From Bacteroidota bacterium (GTDB lineage: Bacteria; Bacteroidota; Bacteroidia; Chitinophagales; Saprospiraceae), in assembly GCA_018222965.1 (NCBI GenBank), contig JAAEZH010000015.1, forward strand, positions 54,219 to 118,218: 64,000 bases of DNA. The letters are read 5' to 3'. Positions 8,226 through 17,075 of this stretch are shown in pieces. The notes under the pieces are model-generated. The model did no database searches, was not told the origin of the DNA, and saw nothing but the letters and a program-made list of their open reading frames with translations. How positions within the stretch are numbered: the stretch's first letter is position 1; each line of letters starts with the position of its first letter. The position numbers were made by a program, and so were the translations under genes.

Positions 8226-10643
8226 TTATTTCAGACCCAATTTCCTGGAGACAATTTGATCTCCGGAACGTGCAACAACAACATACATTCCGGCACTAAT
8301 TCTAAGTGCTTTCAGATTGATGTTAAGTTGCTGTGATGTTTCACCGGAAACGGTACGGCGGTATACAGCCCTACCTGTCCAGTCAAAAATCTCAACCGTT
8401 ACTTCTTGTTCGAAACCTTCCAGTTGGATATTGGTAGCTCCGGTAGTCGGGTTAGGAGAAATTTGCATTTCGGCAATCACTTCACCATCTTCCAGGGACT
8501 CCAGGAATTCTACATCCTCCGGACTAAGTCCGTCGTCGCAGGCATCCCCAATTCCGTTTCCGTCTGTATCTGTCTGATCCGGATTTGAGGTCAATGGGCA
8601 ATTATCACATTTGTTACCCAATCCATCACCGTCCCGGTCTCCCTGCGAGCCATTGGCAACGAAAGGACAGTTATCCACGTCACCACAGATTCCGTCGCCG
8701 TCAATATCATTATTTGGATCATTCGGACATTTATCACAGGCGTCTCCAATGCCATCACCGTCTATATCTGTCTGATCCGGATTGGAAACATAGCGACAGT
8801 TGTCGCACTTATTTCCAAGACCATCTTCATCAGCATCTGCCTGATTTTGACTGGCAAATTCCGGGCAATTGTCGTCTACATTTGGGATACCATCACCATC
8901 GAGATCCACGAGAATACCACTGCATTCTCCGGTACCCGAATGAGGCATAGCCAAATAAGGGAAACTGCTTCCAAATGATTCGTCATTCGATTCGACTCCA
9001 GTCGAATAAGTCAATACGTCAAGCAGGTCTTGTGTCACCGGGTTTGGATCACCGGCTGTATAATCATCGTACCACAAACCAATAGCGGCCAGTACAACAC
9101 CACTTACAGCTTGAAGCTCAATGCGTGTAACATCATCCTCCAAACGTCGGCCATTCGGGAATCCATCCATGTTTGGGATAAACTCCAAATCGGCATTATC
9201 TGAATAAGGCGGAGTCGTCAGACCAAGTACAGCTGCCTGCACCAAACCTTCGGAACTAAAATTCGCATCATCTCTCTGCGTAGGTGGAACAGCCATATTC
9301 AAACGAAGCATATCACCACCATTAGGCAGGAAGTTATTTATAAATGGCTTTCCTTCAGCCAGCGGATCTCCCATTTTTCCTGTAGCCAGTTGGTACGGCC
9401 GCAAATTCGGGACACCGGTATGGAAAGCGGGCCATAAATCTACCGAACGCGGTTTTCCCGCTGCCGGTAAGAGTAGGGTACCGAATATGGCATCATCCAA
9501 AGCGGTACCATCAAGAGCGGGGTCCCCTTTCAAAGGAAATAATCCGTCCTGCATATTACCAAAGTCAAAAGCCTGCAGGGAATTGCGCTGAATGCGAAGG
9601 GCTGAAAGTGCCGGTACGGCACCGCCAAAAAGATCATCGTCCATGTACAGCGCCAACTCTGGATTGTAGAAGAACTCATCCAGGGAAGTTTCTCCCAACT
9701 CATCATAAGGAGTCAGCGAATTCCAAAGGTCTTTGCTACCGATTGGAATGACAGCTTCATTGGTCAATGGCATACCCAAACGAGAAACCTGCACCCAATC
9801 TCCTGAGTAAGTCGGGTCTGCAGAATCAGACAGCGTTCTTACCGCCGGACGACTCGCTGAGGCCCATACTCCAATCACATAATCAGGATCTAAAATACTG
9901 GTTGGCGTTTCCGGTGCACCGGCTTTAAGCAAGGTTGACATAGGCACCTGAATCGCAAGCGCACTAACATTAAAGCATGCCAGTCCGTCTCTGGGGTCGC
10001 CGTTTTGACGAGGCGCATCCCCCAGGTCAAAGATTCCACCCAGGTCTACAAAGAAAGGATCATCTACCGGTCCGGCAAACACTTGCTCTCCGGTAGTCGC
10101 GGAAATAATGCCGGCATTCCAAAGTTCTGAATAGGTTGTATTCAAACCCACCGCACTTTCGATGGAGCGGGGACCAATGTTATTAGGAGGCACAATGCCA
10201 TCGGTTACAATAGTCGTAAAGGTAGCTCCACCGTCCAGGCTTCGCTCCAGGTTGTAAGTAACCTTTTGGTTTTGCGCTCCAAGGCGAATATTAAAAAAGG
10301 TGGTCGGGTCTTCATTGACAATGGTAAATGTAAAGCGATAGGTCACTTCATCTCCTGCGATGGAGGCGTCATTGTCGATATGAATTTCGTAGCGGATGTT
10401 TTCCCCAAAGGAATAATAATTCGGTCCGCCGTGGGGTAATTGTAAAGGAACATAAGTAGCAATCAGCGTGATCATGTCCGGATTATCCGGGCTTCGGAAT
10501 GCATAAACATCCACATTATCCGCCAATGGATCATCTGCGATAAGAGGAGCTTCCCGGTGACTGGAACCCCAGGCACTTTGCAGGAAGAAACTACAGATTA
10601 GTATAGGAAGTAATAGCTTCCATTTCGTAATATATCTCATCAT
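8226..10643 (-). CDS. DUF4331 protein with TSP3 calcium repeats and type IX sorting domain
   Basis: An 805-residue exported protein. Residues 1-27 form a signal peptide ending AWGSSHREAP; the SHREAPLIADDP...D(N)VDVYAF start is the hallmark of DUF4331. The domain runs to about residue 565. Then come several thrombospondin type-3 calcium-binding repeats (DxDGDGIxDxxDNCP pattern, roughly 585-725), a short acidic linker, and a C-terminal Por/T9SS sorting domain (ISPNPTTGATNIQ ... GMYVVVARSGDQIVSRKL). It is therefore expected on the cell surface or released. Molecular function of DUF4331 is unknown to me. The upstream gene is a paralog of the DUF4331 part only, 22 bp away, so the two are co-transcribed. 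Confidence 0.9.
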   Translation of the reverse strand: MMRYITKWKLLLPILICSFFLQSAWGSSHREAPLIADDPLADNVDVYAFRSPDNPDMITLIATYVPLQLPHGGPNYYSFGENIRYEIHIDNDASIAGDEVTYRFTFTIVNEDPTTFFNIRLGAQNQKVTYNLERSLDGGATFTTIVTDGIVPPNNIGPRSIESAVGLNTTYSELWNAGIISATTGEQVFAGPVDDPFFVDLGGIFDLGDAPRQNGDPRDGLACFNVSALAIQVPMSTLLKAGAPETPTSILDPDYVIGVWASASRPAVRTLSDSADPTYSGDWVQVSRLGMPLTNEAVIPIGSKDLWNSLTPYDELGETSLDEFFYNPELALYMDDDLFGGAVPALSALRIQRNSLQAFDFGNMQDGLFPLKGDPALDGTALDDAIFGTLLLPAAGKPRSVDLWPAFHTGVPNLRPYQLATGKMGDPLAEGKPFINNFLPNGGDMLRLNMAVPPTQRDDANFSSEGLVQAAVLGLTTPPYSDNADLEFIPNMDGFPNGRRLEDDVTRIELQAVSGVVLAAIGLWYDDYTAGDPNPVTQDLLDVLTYSTGVESNDESFGSSFPYLAMPHSGTGECSGILVDLDGDGIPNVDDNCPEFASQNQADADEDGLGNKCDNCRYVSNPDQTDIDGDGIGDACDKCPNDPNNDIDGDGICGDVDNCPFVANGSQGDRDGDGLGNKCDNCPLTSNPDQTDTDGNGIGDACDDGLSPEDVEFLESLEDGEVIAEMQISPNPTTGATNIQLEGFEQEVTVEIFDWTGRAVYRRTVSGETSQQLNINLKALRISAGMYVVVARSGDQIVSRKLGLK

Positions 10644-10665
10644 TTATTTTTTTATTGATTAAGGA

Positions 10666-12408
10666 TTATTGACCGGCAACTGTACCTCGCCAGGGCGAAG
10701 CCAGGTACGGGAAACTGGATTTAAACTCCGTATCATTGGAGTTTACGCCCGTACGGTAAGTCAATACATCGAGCAGGTCCTGAGTAACCGGATCGGCATT
10801 CCCGGCAGGGTAATCATCATACCACAAACCAATAGCTGCCAATACAACGCCGGAAACAGCCTGCAACTCAATAGCGGTTACATCGTCTTCCAGACGGCGA
10901 CCATTTGGAAATCCATCCATATTCGGGATAAACTCCAGATCGGCATCATCAGAGTAAGGGGGGGTTGTCAGTCCCAGTACGGCTGCCGTTATCAAACCCA
11001 TTGAGCTAAAGTTGGCATCATCTCTTGGCGTTGGCGGAACGGCCATATTTAAGCGAAGCATATCGCCTCCATTTGGCAGAAAGTTATTGATGAAGGGCTT
11101 GCCTTCCGCAAGCGGATCACCCATTTTGCCTGTGGCCAATTGGTACGGACGAAGATTCGGGACACCGGTATGAAAAGCCGGCCATAAGTCTACGGAACGC
11201 GGTTTACCAGGAGCTGGCAACAACAGGGTTCCAAAGACAGCATCATCCAATGCAGTTCCGGCTAAAGCCGGATCTCCTTTGAGGATGTAAAGACCATCCT
11301 GGGTATTTCCAAAATCGAATGTTTGAAGGGAACTCCGTTGAATGCGCAATGCAGAAAATGCCGGCACAGCGCCGCCAAACTGATCGTCATCCATATACAA
11401 TGCCAATTCCGGATTGTAGAAGAATTCATCCAAAGTCGTTTCTGTAATCTCATCATAAGGACTCAGGCGATTCCAAAAGTCTTTTGACCCGATTGGAATG
11501 ACAGCTTCATTGGTCAGAGGCATGCCTAAACGAGACACCTGAACCCAATCACCTTCATCAACAGGAGCTATTCCACCTGGCTGAAGGGTACGCATGGCCG
11601 GACGACTTGCAGAAGCCCAAACACCAATCACATAATCCGGATCCAGAATATTAACCGGAATTTCCGGCGCGCCTTCTTTTAGCAGAGTCTCAATGGGAAC
11701 CTGAATGGCAATGGTATGCACATTATACTGGGCAAGTCCGTCGCGGGAATTTCCATCTGCCCGTGGCGCATCGCCCAGGTCAAAAATACCACCCAGATCT
11801 ACAAAGAAAGGATCATCTGCCGGTCCGCAGAAAACCTGCTCACCAGAACTGGCTGTAGTGATCGCTCCACTGATGAGCGCATCATAAGTCGTGTTAAGCC
11901 CAACACCTGATTCAATCGAACGGGGTCCGATATTTGGTGGAGGAACCACTCCGTCAGATACAATTACCTGAAAAGTTGAACCACCGTCAATACTCCGCTC
12001 GAGCGTATAGGTGGTTTTCAGATTTTGAAGTCCCAATCGAATATTAAAAAAGGTCGTCGGATCTTCATTTACCCGGTTAAAAGTAAATCGATAAATGATT
12101 TCGTCGCCCGGGTTATTCACATCATTGTCGATGTGTATTTCGTAACGAACGTTCTCACCAAATGTGTAGTAATTCGGTCCTCCATAAGGAAGTTCGGCCG
12201 GGATGTAATTGGCAATAATGGTAATAGTGTTGGGATTGTCCGGACTTCGAAAAGCATAGAGATCTGTGTTGTCAGCAATAGGATCAGATGCAATAAGGGG
12301 AGCTTCCCGGTGACTGGAAGCGAAGAGAGGAATCCCTATCAGTCCTATCAAGACAGCCAGAATAAGCTTTCTTGGTATGACTGATGGAAAGCAGAGTAGC
12401 GTTTGCAT
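10666..12408 (-). CDS. DUF4331 family protein, paralog lacking the surface-anchoring tail
   Basis: Close paralog of the following gene over its whole DUF4331 domain, with long identical stretches such as the YQLATGKMGDPLAEGKPFIN region and SSHREAPLIA at the N-terminus. It stops soon after FPYLASPWRGT, exactly where the other protein enters its TSP3 repeats, so it has no calcium repeats and no T9SS tail. The start at 12408 (MQTLLCF) gives a normal signal peptide ending PLFASS; an in-frame ATG at 12438 adds ten residues. The two genes are 22 bp apart. It is probably periplasmic or secreted by another route. The pair looks like a tandem duplication in which one copy acquired or lost the tail. 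Confidence 0.88.
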   Translation of the reverse strand: MQTLLCFPSVIPRKLILAVLIGLIGIPLFASSHREAPLIASDPIADNTDLYAFRSPDNPNTITIIANYIPAELPYGGPNYYTFGENVRYEIHIDNDVNNPGDEIIYRFTFNRVNEDPTTFFNIRLGLQNLKTTYTLERSIDGGSTFQVIVSDGVVPPPNIGPRSIESGVGLNTTYDALISGAITTASSGEQVFCGPADDPFFVDLGGIFDLGDAPRADGNSRDGLAQYNVHTIAIQVPIETLLKEGAPEIPVNILDPDYVIGVWASASRPAMRTLQPGGIAPVDEGDWVQVSRLGMPLTNEAVIPIGSKDFWNRLSPYDEITETTLDEFFYNPELALYMDDDQFGGAVPAFSALRIQRSSLQTFDFGNTQDGLYILKGDPALAGTALDDAVFGTLLLPAPGKPRSVDLWPAFHTGVPNLRPYQLATGKMGDPLAEGKPFINNFLPNGGDMLRLNMAVPPTPRDDANFSSMGLITAAVLGLTTPPYSDDADLEFIPNMDGFPNGRRLEDDVTAIELQAVSGVVLAAIGLWYDDYPAGNADPVTQDLLDVLTYRTGVNSNDTEFKSSFPYLASPWRGTVAGQ

Positions 12409-12613
12409 GGTTAAAGATTTTAATGAAGAAATGAACAAAAAACTCCAAAGGGATCTTCAGAGCTTTGTCACATCTACCTACGGGGGAAGAGTGAGCTTTG
12501 GATTGGAAAGCCAAAATACAGGGGTGGGCAGGCCGCTAAACCTACTCTGCCATGAGGTACCTTCTGCACATAAATCAAGAAGTCTAAAACACGTAAACGT
12601 ACTGTTGGTGAAG

Positions 12614-13675
12614 TTAAAACGTAAACCGATGAAAGGCATCATCCTTCAAGACATAGGTTCCTCCCCCATGTTCACCAAGCCAGATGGTGCCTTCATTGTC
12701 TTTATAAATAGAAAACAACAAAGCTGTTTTTTCGCCATCCTTTACCGGGTAATGAATCAGTTCTTCTCCCTTTTTTCGCCAGACGCCTTCATCATAGGTA
12801 AGCATCCAAAGGTCGCCCTCATCATCTTTGACTATGGACATAAAATAGGGGAAGCTTGTATTTCCCTGCGAATCCGTGTACCCTGCCCCTTCTTCCTTCC
12901 GGTAATTCAACCAATTTGATTCTTTCCGGATGTGGGTGCTGTCAGGCAATATTTCGAATCGATAGCGGGTATTGCAAAACCAGAAATGCCCCGCTTCATC
13001 TTCTACGATGGAACGTATTCCAAAATCGCCGCCTGCAGGAGTTTGAGTCAGGTGTTCTTCGTAAAGCCAGCCGAAGTTTTCTCCGTCAAAGCGACAAAGA
13101 CCAAAGGATGCGGTTCCAAACCACAGCACACCATCGCTATCGAAATACATGGAATAAATGCCATAAGGATTATAAGAAGCGTTTGGGTATTTAGCATGAA
13201 ATTCCTTCTCCAGTGGAGCTTGTGGGAACTCCAGGGAATACAAATTCGTGCCATCAAAACGATAGGGACCTGGTTGATCCCAGCCCATTCGAAACCAAAG
13301 ATCATCCGGATGAAGTTGCCATTTGTCAGCACTCCCTTTTACCACTTCCAGGCTTGTAAAGCTATTGCCATCGAAACGACATACCCCATCTGTTGTATCA
13401 AAATAGAGGTTTCCTTCCTTGTCTTCCTGAACACTAATGATTCGAAGTCCGCATAAGCCGTCGGCTTTGGAAAAAAGGGCCAACTCGCGGCCATTGAATC
13501 TGCCCACGCCCTTTTCTTTTATCTCAAACCAATAATTGTTTTGGCTGTCCTGAAATAAAATTCCGGCAATGGAATCTGCTTGCATGTGGTTTCCGGAGCC
13601 CACCGGGCCTTTACAGGAAAAGCCCAATAAAGGAAGAATGCCTAAAAACAGAAAAGGAATGCTGCGGTAGCTCAT
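12614..13675 (-). CDS. two-component-regulator-propeller-type lipoprotein
   Basis: Signal peptide with lipobox LGFSC near residue 21, then a series of Reg_prop-like beta-propeller blades: repeated N-x-W/Y-F-(E/G)-x-x-x-x-G-(V/L)-x-R-(F/Y)-(D/N)-G units, e.g. YWFEIKEKGVGRFNG, LYFDTTDGVCRFDG, LWFGTASFGLCRFDG, IWLGEHGGGTYVL. These propellers form the sensor half of hybrid two-component systems, but here no histidine kinase or HTH domain follows, so this is a free-standing outer- or inner-membrane-anchored propeller of unknown ligand. It is upstream of the DUF4331 pair with a 205-bp gap. Confidence 0.8.
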   Translation of the reverse strand: MSYRSIPFLFLGILPLLGFSCKGPVGSGNHMQADSIAGILFQDSQNNYWFEIKEKGVGRFNGRELALFSKADGLCGLRIISVQEDKEGNLYFDTTDGVCRFDGNSFTSLEVVKGSADKWQLHPDDLWFRMGWDQPGPYRFDGTNLYSLEFPQAPLEKEFHAKYPNASYNPYGIYSMYFDSDGVLWFGTASFGLCRFDGENFGWLYEEHLTQTPAGGDFGIRSIVEDEAGHFWFCNTRYRFEILPDSTHIRKESNWLNYRKEEGAGYTDSQGNTSFPYFMSIVKDDEGDLWMLTYDEGVWRKKGEELIHYPVKDGEKTALLFSIYKDNEGTIWLGEHGGGTYVLKDDAFHRFTF

Positions 13676-13803
13676 GTTGCTCGATTACTGGATGAAGCTA
13701 GCAAAAAACTGCGTCGACAAAAAACGTTTAACAACTGCCTAACAGGTGTTCCCCTATGTTTGCACCAATCGCAGCCATCGGGTTACCGTGCTTTTGTTTT
13801 TGG

Positions 13804-13816
13804 CTTTCGCCGAAAG
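13804..13816. repeat. dispersed palindrome CTTTCGCCGAAAG (intergenic copy)
   Basis: Exact 13-bp palindrome (odd centre) flanked by GG and GG/C, between the divergent propeller and kefF-like genes. A TATGTTTG -7-like box lies 42 bp upstream at 13755-13762. See the finding on the dispersed family. Confidence 0.85.
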
Positions 13817-13913
13817 GCTTTGTATTGTTTTTTTTTTCGGGCTTCCATTAACCTGGCGACCATTAATCTTGTTATTTTCCTTTCCCAACTAGCCAACAAA
13901 CGCTTAGGTTTCC

Positions 13914-14510
13914 ATGAAAAAGATATTAATCCTGTTTGCTCATCCCCGGTTTGAACAATCCCGAACAAATTCGGCATTGGTTCGAAAGGTAAGAACACGA
14001 ACGGATGTTACCTTCCACGACCTGTATGAAAGTTATCCCGATTTTCACATAGATATAGACCGGGAGAAAGCTTTGCTTTTACAACATGATATTATCGTCT
14101 GGCATCATCCCTTTTACTGGTATAGTTGTCCGCCGCTCATGAAGCAATGGATAGATTTGGTTCTTGAATACGGTTGGGCTTATGGCCCTGGTGGCACTGC
14201 CTTGCAGTCCAAAAAATGTCTGCAGGTTGTAACAACGGGGGGCTCCCGAAAAATATACTGTGCGGAAGGCCGCAACAACTATTCTGTCAATGAGTTTTTG
14301 CGTCCATTCGAACAGACAGCCAGACTTTGCGGAATGAAGTATCTGCCTCCATTTGCGGTGATGGGTGCCAATAAGCTTAGCCGGGATGATTTAGGGGCTT
14401 TTGCAGTCCAATATGACCAGATTATCGATTGCCTGAAAGACGAAAAACCGCTTGCTGCCTTGAAGGACTGCGTGTTTGAAAAAGACCTGCCTGAAATCAA
14501 TAAAGCCTGA
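13914..14510 (+). CDS. NAD(P)H oxidoreductase, KefF/KefG-type ancillary protein
   Basis: Flavodoxin-fold FMN quinone reductase of the family that activates glutathione-gated potassium efflux. ILFAHPRFEQSRTN near the N-terminus is the FMN phosphate-binding loop, and WHHPFYWYSCPPLMKQWIDLV with GWAYGPGG is the family signature around residues 62-98. Length of 198 is slightly above the usual 175-185. The antiporter gene starts 4 bp after its stop, which makes the functional coupling to the Kef antiporter very likely. The exact F versus G assignment cannot be decided. Confidence 0.88.
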   Translation: MKKILILFAHPRFEQSRTNSALVRKVRTRTDVTFHDLYESYPDFHIDIDREKALLLQHDIIVWHHPFYWYSCPPLMKQWIDLVLEYGWAYGPGGTALQSKKCLQVVTTGGSRKIYCAEGRNNYSVNEFLRPFEQTARLCGMKYLPPFAVMGANKLSRDDLGAFAVQYDQIIDCLKDEKPLAALKDCVFEKDLPEINKA

Positions 14511-14514
14511 AGCT

Positions 14515-16386
14515 ATGACCGGTAGTATACTATTTGAAGCGATCGCCTTTTTGGCTGGCGCTATTATTTGTGTTCCAATAGCCCGACGATTCGGGTTGAG
14601 TTCCGTATTGGGTTATTTGCTGGCCGGCATCCTGATTGGTCCGTTCTTGCTTGGAATTGTTGGAGAAGAGGGAGAGGAGATCCTGCACTTTTCAGAATTT
14701 GGAGTAGTCATGATGCTTTTTCTTATCGGACTGGAAATTGAGCCAAAGGACTTTTGGAAGATGCGGAAAACCATAATCGGTATGGGTAGCTTGCAGGTTG
14801 CCGGAACTATCATTCTTTCTTTCCTTTTGTTTTCCTTTTTGGGATATAACTGGCCGGTTGCCCTCGCCGTTTCGATGGCTGTTGCCTTGTCTTCTACCGC
14901 CATCACTCTACAGTCCATCAAGGAAAAGGGCTTGATGGGCACCACCTATGGTGCCTCTTCTTTTTCGGTACTGCTGTTTCAGGACATCATTGTTATTGTC
15001 ATGTTGGGTCTCCTGCCGCTTTTGGCCTCCGGAAACGAAATAGTCGATCACGGAGAGCACGGTACCGGTCCGGGCTTTCTTGATGACCTGCCAATGGGTT
15101 GGCAAACCGCAACCATCATACTTTCTGTAGTAGCTGTAGTATTTGCGGGACGCTACCTGATCGTTCCCATGTTGCGTTGGGTCGCTCGAACAGGTATTCG
15201 GGAATTATTAACAGCTTCTGCTTTGTTGATCGTACTAGGCATTTCCTTCTTAATGGAACTAGCCGGACTGAGTCCGGCACTGGGGGCATTTTTAGGGGGA
15301 GTGGTATTAGCCAACAGTGAGTTTAAGCACGAACTTGAGAGTACGCTGGAGCCTTTTAAGGATTTGCTATTGGGCTTGTTTTTTATGGCTGTTGGTGCAT
15401 CGATCAATTTTGCAGTCATTGCCAATGACCCCGGCAGCGTATGGAGTATTTTGTTTGCGGTCATTATTCTAAAAGGGGTTGCGCTTTTTTTAGTAGGATC
15501 TATTTTCCGCTTAAAAATTGATCAGCGGTTATTATTTACCATTGGATTGGCGCAGGTGGGAGAGTTTGCTTTCGTCCTGCTTTCTTTTGCTTTCCAGCTG
15601 GACATTCTCAGTCAGGCGCAAATGGATCTGATGTTGGTGGTCACTGCTCTGAGTATGACCCTGACTCCTATTTTAAGCATTCTGAACGAGCGAGTTATCC
15701 TGCCCCGCATCGGCACCCGGGAATCGGAGGAGCGCCCTATGGATACCATCCAACAAAATCACAAAGTAATTCTGGTTGGTTTTGGCCATTTTGGAAGTAC
15801 GGCCGGCCGATTTTTACAGGCATTTGGAGTAAAAGCTACTATACTCGACAATGATTCAAACCGTGTTGATTTTCTGCGAAAAATCGGATTTGAAGTTTTT
15901 TACGGAGATGCGACCCGGGAGGATTTACTGGAATCGGCGGGCATTGCAGAAGCAACTTTGCTGATCTGTACGGTCGACAACCCAAACACCACTCGGAAGC
16001 TGGTTAAGATTGTGAAGAAGAAATACCCAAATCTCAAACTCATGATCCGGGCCAAAAACCGCTATGATGCTTATGAGTTATTAAATTTGGGGGTGGAAAA
16101 TATTTATCGGGAAACATTGGACACTTCTGTAAAAATGGCAGGCGATGCGCTCCATGAATTGGGTTTCAGAAATTACACCATTCGCCGACAGGCAAAAAAA
16201 TTCATGAATACCGATGAAGATATGCTACGCGAATTGGCTAATCAGCATCAAAACAGCAAGGAGTATATTTTCAAAGCCAGGGAAGCTATTGCGATGCAGG
16301 AAAAACTGATGGAAGAAGACCTCAAACGAGGAGGTATTCCCAATGACCATCACTGGGATAGCGAGCAAATGAGGCTGGTAGATTAG
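14515..16386 (+). CDS. CPA2 monovalent cation:proton antiporter, KefB/KefC-like
   Basis: Potassium/proton antiporter of the inner membrane used for protection against electrophiles. About 12 membrane segments fill residues 1-395 (LAGAIICVPIARRFG, GYLLAGILIGPFLLG, MMLFLIGLEIEP and others), including the LxGxxLANSE element. A TrkA-N/RCK domain follows from about 417: VILVGFGHFGSTAGRFL is the GxGxxG nucleotide-binding loop and LDND its acidic partner. The ATG at 14515 is 4 bp after the stop of the oxidoreductase gene and starts directly before the first membrane segment; an upstream in-frame ATG at 14476 would overlap that gene by 35 bp. The gene ends with a 4-bp overlap with the convergent dinB-like gene. 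Confidence 0.92.
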   Translation: MTGSILFEAIAFLAGAIICVPIARRFGLSSVLGYLLAGILIGPFLLGIVGEEGEEILHFSEFGVVMMLFLIGLEIEPKDFWKMRKTIIGMGSLQVAGTIILSFLLFSFLGYNWPVALAVSMAVALSSTAITLQSIKEKGLMGTTYGASSFSVLLFQDIIVIVMLGLLPLLASGNEIVDHGEHGTGPGFLDDLPMGWQTATIILSVVAVVFAGRYLIVPMLRWVARTGIRELLTASALLIVLGISFLMELAGLSPALGAFLGGVVLANSEFKHELESTLEPFKDLLLGLFFMAVGASINFAVIANDPGSVWSILFAVIILKGVALFLVGSIFRLKIDQRLLFTIGLAQVGEFAFVLLSFAFQLDILSQAQMDLMLVVTALSMTLTPILSILNERVILPRIGTRESEERPMDTIQQNHKVILVGFGHFGSTAGRFLQAFGVKATILDNDSNRVDFLRKIGFEVFYGDATREDLLESAGIAEATLLICTVDNPNTTRKLVKIVKKKYPNLKLMIRAKNRYDAYELLNLGVENIYRETLDTSVKMAGDALHELGFRNYTIRRQAKKFMNTDEDMLRELANQHQNSKEYIFKAREAIAMQEKLMEEDLKRGGIPNDHHWDSEQMRLVD

Positions 16387-16931
16387 TGGTTTTCGCTAAC
16401 CATCAAATCGTACAATTCTTTTGCCTGCACAAAATGTCTTTTTTCGTGGGCGACTATGATATCAAAAGCCTTATCCAGGGAGTATACAATATTTCTATTT
16501 GCCGGCGATGAAATCACGATTCCGCGATCCACCAGGTCGGCCGAGTCCTGGATACATTGCATTAAGACAGACTGGTGCTTCCTAAACCTTTCTAATATAT
16601 CGGCTGGTATTTTGCTGCTGTCGGGCTCCCAAATTGGAAATGTTTTCATTTTCCTTTTTCGGTCTGGTCCCACAGCATTTAAAACGGTTTTCCCCATCAG
16701 AGAAACCAGGAAGTTAATTCGGGCAATGAAGGGTGCTTTATAATTCCCTCGTTTGATGGATTCAATAACGGGAAAATAGGTTTCATTTATAACAATGATG
16801 TGATCAATATTCTGAGCAATGCTCCAGGTTTTTGCATTGGGCTTCCAATTCAGTTGCTCAGCACTGAGGGCCCCGAAGGCTTCTACAAATTCGTTGGTGT
16901 TTCTTTCTATTTGCTGTATCCAATTGCTCAT
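16383..16931 (-). CDS. DinB-like superfamily protein
   Basis: A 182-residue four-helix-bundle protein of the DinB/YfiT group. The opening NTNEFVEAFGALSAEQLNWKP and W-S-I-A-Q-N-I-D-H-I-I are the standard DinB_2 features, with the first metal ligand His in NIDHI and the others in AHEKRHFVQA near the C-terminus (H-x-x-x-H pattern). Members are metal-binding putative thiol transferases or hydrolases; substrate unknown. It converges on the antiporter gene, stop codons overlapping by 4 bp. Confidence 0.85.
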   Translation of the reverse strand: MSNWIQQIERNTNEFVEAFGALSAEQLNWKPNAKTWSIAQNIDHIIVINETYFPVIESIKRGNYKAPFIARINFLVSLMGKTVLNAVGPDRKRKMKTFPIWEPDSSKIPADILERFRKHQSVLMQCIQDSADLVDRGIVISSPANRNIVYSLDKAFDIIVAHEKRHFVQAKELYDLMVSENH

Positions 16932-17075
16932 GTCTTGCCGGTTTCGAGTGACAACTACTTGGAAATGGTTTGGGGGAATTATGCCGCGGAGACCGGATTG
17001 GGTATAGAATTCCTTAGATATTCTCTACTTTTGTCTCCCGTTTAGGGCTACCTCAATTATAATTTATCCGAACTT

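Noticed and set aside
12377..12919. 180-codon plus-strand ORF
   Set aside because: Shadow of the minus-strand DUF4331 and propeller genes, no recognisable domain.
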